In this document: positions 17,141-25,279 of the stretch, piece after piece | How positions within the stretch are numbered: the first letter of the stretch is position 1 | Layout of the letters: every line of letters begins with the position of its first letter | DNA from: Larsenimonas salina | GTDB lineage: Bacteria; Pseudomonadota; Gammaproteobacteria; Pseudomonadales; Halomonadaceae | Direction: 5' to 3' | NCBI RefSeq assembly: GCF_023736155.1 | Contig: NZ_JAMLJJ010000002.1 | Span: forward strand, 186,001 to 250,000 | DNA: 64,000 nt | The notes under the pieces: model-generated | What the model was told of the DNA's origin: nothing | The model's database searches: none | Seen by the model: only the letters and a program-made list of their open reading frames with translations | Made by a program: the position numbers and the translations under genes

Positions 17141-18598
17141 ATGGAATTCCTACAACAGATCGAGGCCGCGATCCATGTGGTCATGGACCCGATCAGCAAT
17201 TTTATCTGGAGCTATATTCTGATCTACCTCCTGCTCGGCGCAGGACTGTTGTTTACGGTATTCACTCGGTTCATGCAATTCAGACTGCTTGGGCACATGG
17301 GGCGTATCACGTTTTCAAGCCGCAGCAGTGGTGAAGGTATCAGCGCCTTTCAGGCTTTCGCCACCTCGCTTGCCTCTCGCGTGGGTACCGGCAACCTGGC
17401 CGGTGTTGCGATTGCGCTGTGGGTCGGTGGTCCGGGCGCGATCTTCTGGATGTGGATGACCGCGCTTGTCGGTCTTGCCACGGCGTTTATCGAGTCCACA
17501 CTCGCTCAGGTCTACAAGGAACCTCATGAAGATGGGTCGTTCCGCGGTGGCCCGGCCTATTATATGGAGCGCGGACTCGGCAAACGCTGGATGAGTGTCA
17601 TCTTTGCGGTCTTTCTGTTGATTGCCTACGGTCTTGCCTTCAACGGCGCACAGGCCAACACCATTGCCCAGAGCATGGAGCAGGCCTTCAGCATTCCGAC
17701 CTGGGCCACAGGCGTTGTGCTGATGGTACTGACCGCCATGATCATCTTCGGTGGGGTTAAATCGGTTGCCCGTACTGCCGAGAAGATCGTGCCGGTCATG
17801 GCGATCATCTACCTGCTGATCGCGCTGTTGATTCTTGCCATGAACATCAGTGAAGTGCCTGCGATGCTCGCGCTGATCGTCAAGAGTGCGTTTGGCTACG
17901 GCCCGGCAGTTGGCGGTGCGGTGGGCTACACCATCAAGATCGCGATGGAAAACGGCATCAAGCGTGGCCTGTTCTCCAACGAGGCCGGCATGGGCTCGGC
18001 CCCGAACGTTGCCGCCACGGCCACGGTCAAGCATCCGGCGGCGCAGGGTCTGGTTCAGTCGTTCGGCGTGTTCGTCGATACGCTGGTGATCTGCAGCTGC
18101 ACGGCGGTCGTGATCCTGCTGTCCGGCGTCTATGGCGATTTGATGAGCGCCGGTGGCGGTCAGGACATCGAGGGCATCACGTTGACCCAGCAGGCGATGA
18201 ATGATCACCTGGGCGCCTTCGGCACCTACTTCATTGCCATCGCGATTCTTCTGTTTGCGTTTACCTCGATCATCGGCAACTACGCCTACGGTGAAATCAA
18301 CATCGGGTATCTGTTCAAGCGTAAGCCGAAGGCTGCAATCATGGCGCTTCGTATTGCCGTGCTTGGCATGGTCATGGCAGGTTCGGTCGCAAATCTCGAT
18401 TTTGTCTGGAGCTTCGCCGACTTCGCGATGGGCCTGATGGCAACCACCAACCTGATTGCCATCATTTTGCTGGCGCCGGTGGCGTTTGCGGTGCTCAAGG
18501 ATTACGAGCGTCAGCGCAAGGCCGGTACGGTCGAGCCGGTGTTCGACCCGAACACGCTCGAGCAGCTGGCGGGTCACTACAAGAAAGACATCTGGTAA
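17141..18598 (+). CDS. AGCS-family alanine/glycine:cation symporter, copy 2
   Basis: A 485-residue sodium:amino-acid symporter, paralogous to the gene at 7035. It carries FATSLASRVGTGNLAGVAIAL, GGPGAIFWMWMTALVG and NEAGMGSAPNVAATA, the AGCS signatures. The main differences from copy 1 are in the loops (EPHEDGSFRGGPAYYMERG against SRHQDGAFRGGPAYYIERG) and in the C-terminal tail, so divergence in substrate or regulation rather than a recent copy is likely. GGAG precedes the ATG, and a strong terminator follows. Confidence 0.9.
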   Translation: MEFLQQIEAAIHVVMDPISNFIWSYILIYLLLGAGLLFTVFTRFMQFRLLGHMGRITFSSRSSGEGISAFQAFATSLASRVGTGNLAGVAIALWVGGPGAIFWMWMTALVGLATAFIESTLAQVYKEPHEDGSFRGGPAYYMERGLGKRWMSVIFAVFLLIAYGLAFNGAQANTIAQSMEQAFSIPTWATGVVLMVLTAMIIFGGVKSVARTAEKIVPVMAIIYLLIALLILAMNISEVPAMLALIVKSAFGYGPAVGGAVGYTIKIAMENGIKRGLFSNEAGMGSAPNVAATATVKHPAAQGLVQSFGVFVDTLVICSCTAVVILLSGVYGDLMSAGGGQDIEGITLTQQAMNDHLGAFGTYFIAIAILLFAFTSIIGNYAYGEINIGYLFKRKPKAAIMALRIAVLGMVMAGSVANLDFVWSFADFAMGLMATTNLIAIILLAPVAFAVLKDYERQRKAGTVEPVFDPNTLEQLAGHYKKDIW

Positions 18599-18620
18599 GC
18601 GCGTTTTGCCACGATGTCGA

Positions 18621-18654
18621 CAAGGGCGAGCACTGTGCTCGCCCTTGTTGTTTT
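18621..18654 (+). terminator. Rho-independent terminator after AGCS copy 2
   Basis: CAAGGGCGAGC (18621-18631) pairs with GCTCGCCCTTG (18637-18647) around ACTGT, an 11-bp stem, then TTGTTTT. It separates the symporter from thiS. Confidence 0.88.
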
Positions 18655-18703
18655 CGTATACTTGAGCGCCCAATATCCGGGCCGGGACCTAACGGAGAGT
18701 GAT

Positions 18704-18904
18704 ATGCACGTGCTGCTCAATGGCGAGTCGCGCCAGTTCGATGACATCAAGACGGTCGCCGAGCTGGTCGAGCGGCTTGGTCTTGCCGGCAAGCGGATCG
18801 CGGTCGAACACAATGAAATGATCGTGCCACGCTCGCGTCACGCCGAAACCGAACTCAGTGACAACGATCGTATCGAGATCGTGCACGCGATCGGCGGGGG
18901 GTGA
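18704..18904 (+). CDS. thiS: Sulfur carrier protein ThiS
   Basis: A 66-residue ubiquitin-fold sulfur carrier for the thiazole moiety of thiamine. It starts MHVLLNGESRQF and ends with the diagnostic VHAIGGG, whose terminal Gly-Gly becomes the thiocarboxylate. The ATG at 18704 has AACGGAGAG before it; an earlier in-frame ATG at 18614 would start inside the preceding terminator and is rejected. The thiG start lies 48 nt downstream. I see no TPP riboswitch-like leader in the gap after the AGCS terminator. Confidence 0.95.
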   Translation: MHVLLNGESRQFDDIKTVAELVERLGLAGKRIAVEHNEMIVPRSRHAETELSDNDRIEIVHAIGGG

Positions 18905-18952
18905 TGGCCGCACCTTCCGCGCTTTAGCTTCTATTCTCTGATGGAGACAGCA

Positions 18953-19753
18953 ATGACAGATATGCAACGGATGGACGTTCCGCTTACCGTGGCCGGACGT
19001 ACGTTCTCTTCCCGCCTGCTGGTCGGCACCGGCAAGTACCGCGATTTCGACGAGGCTCGAGCGGCCATCGAGGAAAGTGGCGCCGACGTCGTCACGGTCG
19101 CCGTGCGTCGCTCCAATCTGGGGCAGGACCCGGACGCGCCGAACCTGCTCGATGTCATTTCGCCGACACGCTACACGATCCTGCCCAACACCGCCGGCTG
19201 CTTCAACGCGCGAGACGCGGTGCGTACCTGTCAGCTCGCCCGGGAGCTGCTCGATGGTCATAACCTGGTCAAGCTCGAGGTGCTCGGCGATCAGAAAACG
19301 CTGTATCCCAACGTGATGGAAACCCTGAGCGCGGCGCGCACGCTGATCGACGACGGCTTCGACGTCATGGTTTATACCAGCGACGACCCGATCGTTGCCC
19401 AGGAGCTTGAATCGATGGGCGCCAGCGCCATCATGCCGCTTGGGTCGTTGATCGGCTCCGGTCAGGGGCTTTTGAACCCCGACACGCTCGCGCTCATTCT
19501 CGAGCACGCTCGCGTGCCGGTACTGGTCGATGCAGGCATCGGCACTGCCTCCGACGCCGCGCTTGCTATGGAACTCGGGTGCGATGGCGTGCTTTTGAAT
19601 TCCGCGATCGCCCACGCCAAACAGCCGGTACTGATGGCGCGTGCTATGAAGCGTGCGGTCGAGGCCGGCCGTGACGCCTATCTGGCCGAGCGGATGCCGC
19701 GGCGTCAGGAAGCCCGTGCATCATCGCCCACACGCGGCCTGATTACTGAATAA
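18953..19753 (+). CDS. thiG: Thiazole synthase ThiG
   Basis: A 266-residue TIM-barrel enzyme that joins 1-deoxyxylulose 5-phosphate, dehydroglycine/glycine imine and the ThiS thiocarboxylate to form the thiamine thiazole phosphate. [12 protein letters not shown] near the N-terminus, [14 protein letters not shown] with the Schiff-base lysine region, [14 protein letters not shown] and [14 protein letters not shown] are family blocks. I place the start at 18953, where GGAG at 18943 has proper spacing; a start at 18941 would add four residues. It forms an operon with thiS and trmB, a common order in gammaproteobacteria. Confidence 0.95.
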   Translation: MTDMQRMDVPLTVAGRTFSSRLLVGTGKYRDFDEARAAIEESGADVVTVAVRRSNLGQDPDAPNLLDVISPTRYTILPNTAGCFNARDAVRTCQLARELLDGHNLVKLEVLGDQKTLYPNVMETLSAARTLIDDGFDVMVYTSDDPIVAQELESMGASAIMPLGSLIGSGQGLLNPDTLALILEHARVPVLVDAGIGTASDAALAMELGCDGVLLNSAIAHAKQPVLMARAMKRAVEAGRDAYLAERMPRRQEARASSPTRGLITE

Positions 19754-19794
19754 GCCGCTCGTCCAATACTCTTTTAACGTGCAATGAGCCAGAC

Positions 19795-20517
19795 ATGATC
19801 GATTCTACGGATTCCACCCCTTCGTCTTCCGAGCAGGGCGACGCCCCCCGTCGGGAAATCAAGAGCTATGTGCTTCGGGGCGGGCGCATGACCGCCGCCC
19901 AGGCTCGCGGATTCGAGGAGGTCTTTCCAAGACTTGGGCTGACGCTCGAGCACGGCCGGCTTGATCTAAACGCCGTGTTCGGCCGCGAAGCGCCGCGTGT
20001 GGTCGAGATCGGCTTTGGTATGGGCGGATCGCTTTTGGAGCAGGCCATGGCCAACCCGAATACGGATTTCATTGGCATCGAAGTGCATCAGGCCGGTGTG
20101 GGCAAGCTGCTTGATGAAGCCGACAAGGCTGGGCTTTCCAACCTGCGGGTCTACCGAGAAGATGCGCTTAAAGTGCTTGATGACGCTCTGCCGGAAAACA
20201 GCATCGATACGCTTCAATTGTTCTTTCCAGACCCCTGGCCCAAGAAGAAACACCACAAGCGCCGCATTGTGCAGCCGGCGTTTCTTGAAAAGGTCGCGCG
20301 GGTGCTGAAATCTGGCGGCACCTTCCACATGGCGACCGACTGGGCACCCTATGCCGAGCACATGGCCGAGGTCATGAGTGAGGCGCCGGGCTTTGAAAAT
20401 ACCGCTGCACCCGGCGAGAGCTTCGTGCCGCGCCCGGAGTTTCGCCCGTTGACCAAGTTCGAGCAGCGCGGTGAACGGCTCGGGCATGGGGTGTTCGACC
20501 TGATCTTTCGGGTGTAG
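19795..20517 (+). CDS. trmB: tRNA (guanine46-N7)-methyltransferase
   Basis: A 240-residue SAM-dependent methyltransferase that makes m7G46 in tRNA. The SAM site [16 protein letters not shown] is near residue 65, and the catalytic/tRNA-binding motif [15 protein letters not shown] near 145 is diagnostic. It closes the thiS-thiG-trmB run, 41 nt after thiG. Residues 1-20 are a Ser/Thr-rich, probably disordered N-terminus. Confidence 0.95.
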   Translation: MIDSTDSTPSSSEQGDAPRREIKSYVLRGGRMTAAQARGFEEVFPRLGLTLEHGRLDLNAVFGREAPRVVEIGFGMGGSLLEQAMANPNTDFIGIEVHQAGVGKLLDEADKAGLSNLRVYREDALKVLDDALPENSIDTLQLFFPDPWPKKKHHKRRIVQPAFLEKVARVLKSGGTFHMATDWAPYAEHMAEVMSEAPGFENTAAPGESFVPRPEFRPLTKFEQRGERLGHGVFDLIFRV

Positions 20518-20575
20518 CAGCCCCGCAGAGCGCGCGTTCGCGGCCGGGTATCTTTGAAGCCCAACGTGCAGGCAT

Positions 20576-20600
20576 AAAAAAGCCGCCAGGGAAGGCGGCT
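20576..20600 (-). terminator. Minus-strand rho-independent terminator with no annotated gene before it
   Basis: On the minus strand AGCCGCC-loop-GGCGGCT is followed at once by six T (A-run 20576-20580 plus 20581 on the given strand). The 7-bp GC-rich stem spans 20581-20587 and 20594-20600. The plus-strand side has only TAAAATGG. No minus-strand protein gene lies between here and mntH, so it may end a small RNA. Confidence 0.75.
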
Positions 20601-20795
20601 AAAATGGTTGTGCAAAGAATGCGATGAGCGTGCATTACTCATCGAATTCAGAATAACACGGTGTCTAGCTATAACTTGTAGCATTACGTGTCGTTGTGTT
20701 ATCGCCTGTCTCAATAAGCGCCTTGATTTTCCATCTCTTTCTCGGCAATCAAGCCGCATCAGCACTCAGGCTTTTTCATTCTGAGCGGACGATGT
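20576..20795 (-). ncRNA. Candidate small RNA between trmB and mntH
   Basis: The 347-nt gap 20518-20864 has no convincing protein gene. It does have a strong minus-strand terminator (20576-20600) and, just upstream of it on that strand, a GATGAG/CTCATC hairpin (20623-20628 with 20638-20643). An RNA starting somewhere in 20650-20795 and ending at 20576 would explain both. I could not fix a promoter or 5' end; the upstream bound is approximate. An alternative is that the hairpin ends a plus-strand trmB transcript, but the T-tract is on the wrong side for that. Confidence 0.35.
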
Positions 20796-20816
20796 TAGAC
20801 TTATTTTTTAACCACG

Positions 20817-20840
20817 GTTTAAACTATATACTCAGGTATA
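20817..20840. promoter_or_regulatory. Palindromes upstream of mntH, possible metal-regulator site
   Basis: GTTTAAAC (20817-20824) is followed by TATAC-TCAG-GTATA (20827-20840); the latter contains a -10-like TATACT. Both lie 25-48 nt before the mntH start. Manganese transporters are usually controlled by MntR or Fur/Mur, so an operator is plausible, but neither palindrome is a clear match to a consensus I can state. Confidence 0.4.
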
Positions 20841-20864
20841 GATAGACAGAGGCACTCAGAAGTC

Positions 20865-22157
20865 ATGCGTTCGGAGACATCCCAGCCGGATCGTCTGCCC
20901 GGAGAGGGCGCAGCGATCAGCGCAGCGCAGGCCGCACTTGATGGTAACCAGCGTGGTCTCAAGCGATTGCTGCCGTTTTTGGGGCCGGCGTTCATCGCCT
21001 CGGTGGCCTACATCGATCCAGGCAATTTCGCGACCAACATTCAGGCCGGGTCCTCTTATGGCTATATGCTGTTGTGGGTGGTTTTGGTCTCGAACCTGAT
21101 GGCGATTCTTATTCAATCGATGTCTGCCAAGCTCGGCATCGCCACCGGCAAAAATGTGCCGGAAGTTTGCCGGGAGCGCTTTCCACGCCTGGTCACGTTC
21201 GCGCTTTGGGTACAGGCCGAAATCATCGCCATCGCAACCGATCTGGCCGAGTTCATCGGCGGTGCGCTGGGGCTTCATCTGCTGTTCGGTATTCCGTTGT
21301 TTCCGGCCGCGGTCATTACCGGCCTCTTTTCGTTTGGGTTACTTGAACTTCAGCGCCGCGGGTTCAGGCCGCTCGAGGCGGGCATCACGGCGCTGGTCGG
21401 CGTGGTGGTGGTGGCGTTTTCCTACGAGGTGGTCGTCGCCCGACCGGACGGCGCAGCGCTTCTGGCAGGCCTTACGATCCCGCGTTTCGAGGACGGCAAC
21501 AGCGTCATGCTGGCTGCCGGTATTCTTGGCGCCACGGTCATGCCGCATGTGATCTACCTGCATTCGGCACTGACTCAGCGCCGCGTGGTCGGTCGCACCG
21601 AGTCCGAGCGTCGGCGCATCTTTCGTTTCGAGTTCGTGGATATCTTGATCGCGATGGGCATTGCCGGCTTCATCAACGGCGCGATGCTTGTGATGGCAGC
21701 GGGGCTCTTTTTCGGATCCGACATCACGGTCAGCACCCTTGAGGGCGCGTTCGAACAGCTTGACGTACAGGTCGGAAGTCTTGCCGCCATTCTGTTTGGC
21801 GTCGGGTTGCTGGCGAGCGGCTTTTCGAGCTCATCCGTTGGCACCATGAGCGGTCAGGTGGTCATGCAGGGCTTTCTCAAGCGTCAGATCCCGCTGTATC
21901 TTCGCCGGTTGATCACGATGGTGCCGGCGCTTGCGATTCTGGGGGCCGGGGTCGATCCGACCACCGCGCTGGTCATGAGTCAGGTGGTGCTGTCGTTCGG
22001 GATTCCGTTCGCCCTGATTCCGCTTTTGATGTTCTGCTCGAACAAGGCCGTGATGGGCTCACTGGTCAATCACCGGGTGACCACGGTGCTCGCCTGGGCG
22101 ATCGCGGCACTCATCATTGCGTTGAACGCGTTTTTACTGCAGCAGACGCTTTTTTGA
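20865..22157 (+). CDS. mntH: Nramp-family divalent metal (Mn2+/Fe2+) transporter
   Basis: A 430-residue inner-membrane proton-coupled metal importer. The TM1 metal site AYIDPGNFATNIQAGSSYGY (DPGN) and the TM6 segment MPHVIYLHSAL (MPH) are both intact, as in MntH/DMT1 proteins, with about eleven hydrophobic segments. The transport motif AIATDLAEFIGGALGLHLLF is also present. The ATG at 20865 has GAGG 12 nt upstream, rather far. A strong terminator follows, so it is monocistronic. Confidence 0.93.
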   Translation: MRSETSQPDRLPGEGAAISAAQAALDGNQRGLKRLLPFLGPAFIASVAYIDPGNFATNIQAGSSYGYMLLWVVLVSNLMAILIQSMSAKLGIATGKNVPEVCRERFPRLVTFALWVQAEIIAIATDLAEFIGGALGLHLLFGIPLFPAAVITGLFSFGLLELQRRGFRPLEAGITALVGVVVVAFSYEVVVARPDGAALLAGLTIPRFEDGNSVMLAAGILGATVMPHVIYLHSALTQRRVVGRTESERRRIFRFEFVDILIAMGIAGFINGAMLVMAAGLFFGSDITVSTLEGAFEQLDVQVGSLAAILFGVGLLASGFSSSSVGTMSGQVVMQGFLKRQIPLYLRRLITMVPALAILGAGVDPTTALVMSQVVLSFGIPFALIPLLMFCSNKAVMGSLVNHRVTTVLAWAIAALIIALNAFLLQQTLF

Positions 22158-22229
22158 AAAAAAGAGGGCTTGGCCTCAAGTTCCAGGCGGTAGCGCCGTT
22201 AAGCCCAGTGTCATGTTTTATGTGCGTTA

Positions 22230-22257
22230 CCCGCGGCCTCTGGCCGCGGGTTTTTTT
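22230..22257 (+). terminator. Rho-independent terminator of mntH
   Basis: CCCGCGGCC (22230-22238) pairs with GGCCGCGGG (22242-22250) around TCT, then seven T. Stem of 9 bp, nearly all G-C. Confidence 0.95.
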
Positions 22258-22285
22258 ATGCCGGAACGAATCTCAGGAACGCGCC

Positions 22286-22609
22286 TCAGCGCGCCTCGTT
22301 CTGACGGTCTCTGAGCGTGTCGCGTGAGCGCTCGAGCTGAATGCGATCGCGTTGTCGATTATCGCGGTCGATCACATCGTGAGGCATGGGGTCTCGCGCG
22401 CTTCGGCGCTGGTCGCGTTGAAGCTCCCGCGCCTGACGGTCGACCGTGCGGCGTTGCTCCTGAAGCTCACGCCGCGCCTGCGCCTTGTTGGTGTCGAATC
22501 GGTCGGCGCCGTTATCGCTCTGGTCATAGGCGGGGCTTGAGAGGCTCAGCAGTAAGCCTGCAAGACCTGCCATCACGAGCGCACCCGTTTTGACGTATCG
22601 AAAGATCAT
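22286..22609 (-). CDS. Secreted basic helical protein, unknown function
   Basis: A 107-residue protein with an N-terminal signal (MIFRYVKTGALVMAGLAGLLLSLSSPAYDQ, cleavage probably after a small residue near 25-26) and a mature part dominated by Arg, Gln, Asp and Glu in long helix-forming stretches (QARRELQEQRRTVDRQAREL). The start at 22609 is favoured over the longer frame because GGAGGTTCACC lies directly before it. I do not recognise the family. It is probably periplasmic. Confidence 0.65.
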   Translation of the reverse strand: MIFRYVKTGALVMAGLAGLLLSLSSPAYDQSDNGADRFDTNKAQARRELQEQRRTVDRQARELQRDQRRSARDPMPHDVIDRDNRQRDRIQLERSRDTLRDRQNEAR

Positions 22610-22726
22610 GGTGAACCTCCGTAATGTGTAGCGACACCATGGCGCGATCAAGACGCGGCGTCCAGTTTGGTGTCAGGTGTTCTACACTGGGCCCTGAACG
22701 TTCGCATTCTGGAAAAGGAGACTTCC

Positions 22727-23122
22727 ATGGCAGACAACGACGGCATTCGCCCGACTCGAGATGACGACGCCTATACCGCGCCCGTCACCGCCTCCGACAA
22801 TGAAACCGAGCGCTTCGAGGATGAGATCAGCCTCGAGCAAAGCGGCACCGCCGACACCCAGGACGCCGAACAGCTTCCCCAGGAGTTCGAAGACGAGGCC
22901 GAGATCGCCGAGCAGGGCAACCGCGACCGCGATGAAGAGCGCCTGCTCGAGAAGGAGCGCCAGCTCGAAAATGAGCTCGAGGTGACCGACGCCGACGAAG
23001 AAGGTCTGGAAGGCCACATCAAAGAGCTGGATTTCAGCGACGATGAGGATCTAAGCGGCGTCGAACAGGTGGCCGAAGACACCGACACCCCGGACGATCT
23101 CGAGGATCAGCTGCCCCGATGA
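22727..23122 (+). CDS. Highly acidic protein, unknown function
   Basis: A 131-residue protein in which roughly every third residue is Asp or Glu, with few hydrophobic residues until EGLEGHIKELDFSDDEDLSG. It has no signal peptide, no cysteine and no recognisable domain, and is likely disordered or helical. The start at 22727 follows AAAGGAG with good spacing; a longer frame from 22667 has no such site. Acidic small proteins are common in moderately halophilic bacteria. A hairpin at the end lies between it and the converging gene at 23141. Confidence 0.65.
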   Translation: MADNDGIRPTRDDDAYTAPVTASDNETERFEDEISLEQSGTADTQDAEQLPQEFEDEAEIAEQGNRDRDEERLLEKERQLENELEVTDADEEGLEGHIKELDFSDDEDLSGVEQVAEDTDTPDDLEDQLPR

Positions 23123-23130
23123 CGCCATCC

Positions 23131-23157
23131 GACGCCCCGGTTACGGGGCGTCTTTAT
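23131..23157. terminator. Terminator hairpin between converging genes
   Basis: GACGCCCCG (23131-23139) and CGGGGCGTC (23144-23152) form a 9-bp stem with a GTTA loop, followed on the plus strand by TTTA. It overlaps the stop codon of the minus-strand gene at 23141, so it chiefly serves the acidic-protein gene. Confidence 0.7.
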
Positions 23158-23434
23158 AGGAGGCGTCGTATTTATCCTGATACTGTTCGGCCATTTCCTG
23201 GCAGTTTTCCTCGGCTCTGGTGCGATGCGCCGAATCCTCAAGCGTCTCGAGCCGCTCGAAACAGCGAACGACGGTCTGGCGTTCCTGGGCCTGGTTTTCG
23301 GGCGTCTGGTTGCTCTTGATCAGAAAGATCAAGATGGCGTAGATGATGGCGATGAAGGCAATGGCGCCAAGCATCAGCAGCAGGCAGCCGCGCTTTTGTC
23401 GCGGGGAGGAGGGTTGGTCGCTCACGGCGGTCAT
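23141..23434 (-). CDS. Small single-pass membrane protein, unknown function
   Basis: A 97-residue protein with a basic N-terminus (SSPRQKRGC), one hydrophobic segment at residues 18-39 (LLLMLGAIAFIAIIYAILIFLI) and a charged C-terminal helix containing two cysteines (VVRCFERLETLEDSAHRTRAEENC). The topology is probably N-in with the C-terminal part outside, where the two cysteines could form a disulfide. The family is not recognised. It converges with the acidic-protein gene. Confidence 0.65.
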   Translation of the reverse strand: MTAVSDQPSSPRQKRGCLLLMLGAIAFIAIIYAILIFLIKSNQTPENQAQERQTVVRCFERLETLEDSAHRTRAEENCQEMAEQYQDKYDASYKDAP

Positions 23435-23635
23435 CCTGTTGATGAAACGGGTGGCTTAATGTATCAGATTCGCACGCGCTGCGGCGACGATGGGGAGCGA
23501 CCGAACGGCGCACTGTCATCGGGCAGGCACTCGTGCAGCGCCTTTACTTCAAGGGGCCCTGATCTAACCCCGTACGACGCGTTCTCTGCCTGAGACGTTT
23601 CCAACAGAGTCAACATAGCCAATACAGAGAGAGTC

Positions 23636-25279
23636 ATGGCCCGCGCGGTACTCGATGACCCCTTTTATTACCTTGCCAATTTCACCTTCGTGCTCGACTG
23701 GCTCAGCGCGCGCTACGACGATGTGCAGCGCCCGGATGAACGGGCGTTCATTCAGGACTTTGCGCACTGGCCGACGCCGTCGCAGGCGCTGTTCGTGCGC
23801 ATGGCCATGCGAAAGGGCGACCATTTTCGCCTCGAAAAGCTTGCCTACGAGGAAATCGGCGACAGCCGCGCGGCACTCGCACCACTTTTGGCATCGCCCT
23901 GGGTGACCGACGCCGCACCGCTTGGTGTTAGTGCCTTGGCGCGGCTTCTTTCGAAGGATGACGTGGCCGTTCTGGCCCGCCGCGCGGGCCTTCCCGTAAA
24001 GGCCAAGGCCATCATGGTCGAGGCGCTTGCCGCGCATTACGAGGGTATCGAGCAGCCGGTTCACGCCTGGCACGTCCTCGATGACGAGGTGATAAGCCTG
24101 ACCTGTACGGCGCTTCTGGAGCGTTTTCGGCTGATGTTCTTCGGCAATCTGCGCCAAAACTGGTCGGAGTTCGTATTGGCCGAGCTTGGAATCAATCAGT
24201 TCGAACCGGTCGAGCTTTCCGGCAGCGCACGCCCGTTTCAACAGGCCGAGGACATCGACCTTTACATGGCGTTGAGTACGCTTCGTGACCGGCTCGAGGC
24301 GGGCGAGGCGCCTCGAGATCTTCTGGCCGATGTGCCGGCGCTCCCTGAAAACAACGCCTGGCTCGAGGCCCGGCGCGACCGTTTACTGTACGCCCTTGGG
24401 CGCCAGGCCGAGCGGGTGCGAGATACCGAAACCGCCCGAGTGGCGTTTAAACATAGCGGCGCGCTCGATGCCCGCATGCGCCGCATTCGCCTGCTCGAGA
24501 AATCACACCCCGAAGACGCCTGGGCGCTGTGTGAGGCGGCGCTGAAGGCGATCGAAAGCGAGGCCGAGGCGCAGCAGCTTGCCCGAGTGCGGCCGCGCCT
24601 TGCCCGAAAGCTTGGGTATGCGCCGGTTGAGGCTATTGCGGCCCCGACGGTTTCCTGGATAACACTTTCGCTTTCGAAAACGAGCCAGGTCGAGCGCGGC
24701 GTGGCCGAGGCTCTTGCCACGCCCACCGCACCGGTGCATTACGTGGAAAACGCGCTGTTCACGACGCTCTTTGGTCTGCTGTGCTGGGAGGCCATCTTCG
24801 CGCCGGTACCGGGGGCCTTCTTTCACCCCTTTCATCGAGGCCCGGCTGACCTGTATCGCCCCGGGTTCGTCGCGCGGCGGGCGCAGGTGTTCGAGCGGGC
24901 GCTGGCCCGGCTCGAGGACGGCACCTACCGTATGCACATCCTTGAGACGCTTAAGGCAAAAGTCGGGCGCCAGTCGCCGTTCGTGGTCTGGGGGCTGCCG
25001 CGGGAGATCCTCGAGCAGGCGCTCGACTGCATTCCGGCGGCGCACCTGCGCGCGCTGTTCACGCGCCTTCTCAAGGATCTGAAGGCCAATCGCGCCGGGT
25101 TTCCCGATCTGATCCAGTTTGATCTTGAGCGTCAAAGTTATCGGCTGATCGAGGTCAAGGGGCCGGGGGATCGGCTTCAGGACAATCAAAAACGCTGGCT
25201 TAGGGAGTTCGAGCGCCACGCCATGCCGGTCGTTGCCTGTCAGGTCGTGTGGGACGACGCCAGTGAGGCGATGTCATGA
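23636..25279 (+). CDS. FAN1-like structure-specific nuclease with VRR-NUC domain
   Basis: A 547-residue protein matching bacterial FAN1 homologues. The C-terminal VRR-NUC domain has the PD-(D/E)XK motifs GFPDLIQFDL and RLIEVKGPGDRLQDNQKRWL, with an upstream conserved glutamate in YVENALFTTLFGLLCWEAIF. The N-terminal half holds the SAP-like/TPR-type DNA-binding region (SALARLLSKDDVAVLARRAGLPVKAKAIMVEAL). Family enzymes cut 5'-flap and interstrand-crosslinked DNA. The stop overlaps the start of the next gene by 4 nt (ATGA), so the nuclease and the helicase are translationally coupled. Confidence 0.88.
   Translation: MARAVLDDPFYYLANFTFVLDWLSARYDDVQRPDERAFIQDFAHWPTPSQALFVRMAMRKGDHFRLEKLAYEEIGDSRAALAPLLASPWVTDAAPLGVSALARLLSKDDVAVLARRAGLPVKAKAIMVEALAAHYEGIEQPVHAWHVLDDEVISLTCTALLERFRLMFFGNLRQNWSEFVLAELGINQFEPVELSGSARPFQQAEDIDLYMALSTLRDRLEAGEAPRDLLADVPALPENNAWLEARRDRLLYALGRQAERVRDTETARVAFKHSGALDARMRRIRLLEKSHPEDAWALCEAALKAIESEAEAQQLARVRPRLARKLGYAPVEAIAAPTVSWITLSLSKTSQVERGVAEALATPTAPVHYVENALFTTLFGLLCWEAIFAPVPGAFFHPFHRGPADLYRPGFVARRAQVFERALARLEDGTYRMHILETLKAKVGRQSPFVVWGLPREILEQALDCIPAAHLRALFTRLLKDLKANRAGFPDLIQFDLERQSYRLIEVKGPGDRLQDNQKRWLREFERHAMPVVACQVVWDDASEAMS

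Noticed and set aside
17315-18673. 452-residue minus-strand frame opposite AGCS copy 2
   Set aside because: Composition is rich in His, Arg and Asp, as expected from antisense reading of GC-rich coding DNA; the symporter on the plus strand is unambiguous.
18599-18703. TPP riboswitch before thiS
   Set aside because: The 105-nt gap is mostly taken by the AGCS terminator, and I saw no conserved TPP-aptamer sequences.
20349-20765. 138-residue minus-strand frame between trmB and mntH
   Set aside because: It reads through a strong terminator and into trmB antisense sequence, so it is not a credible protein gene.
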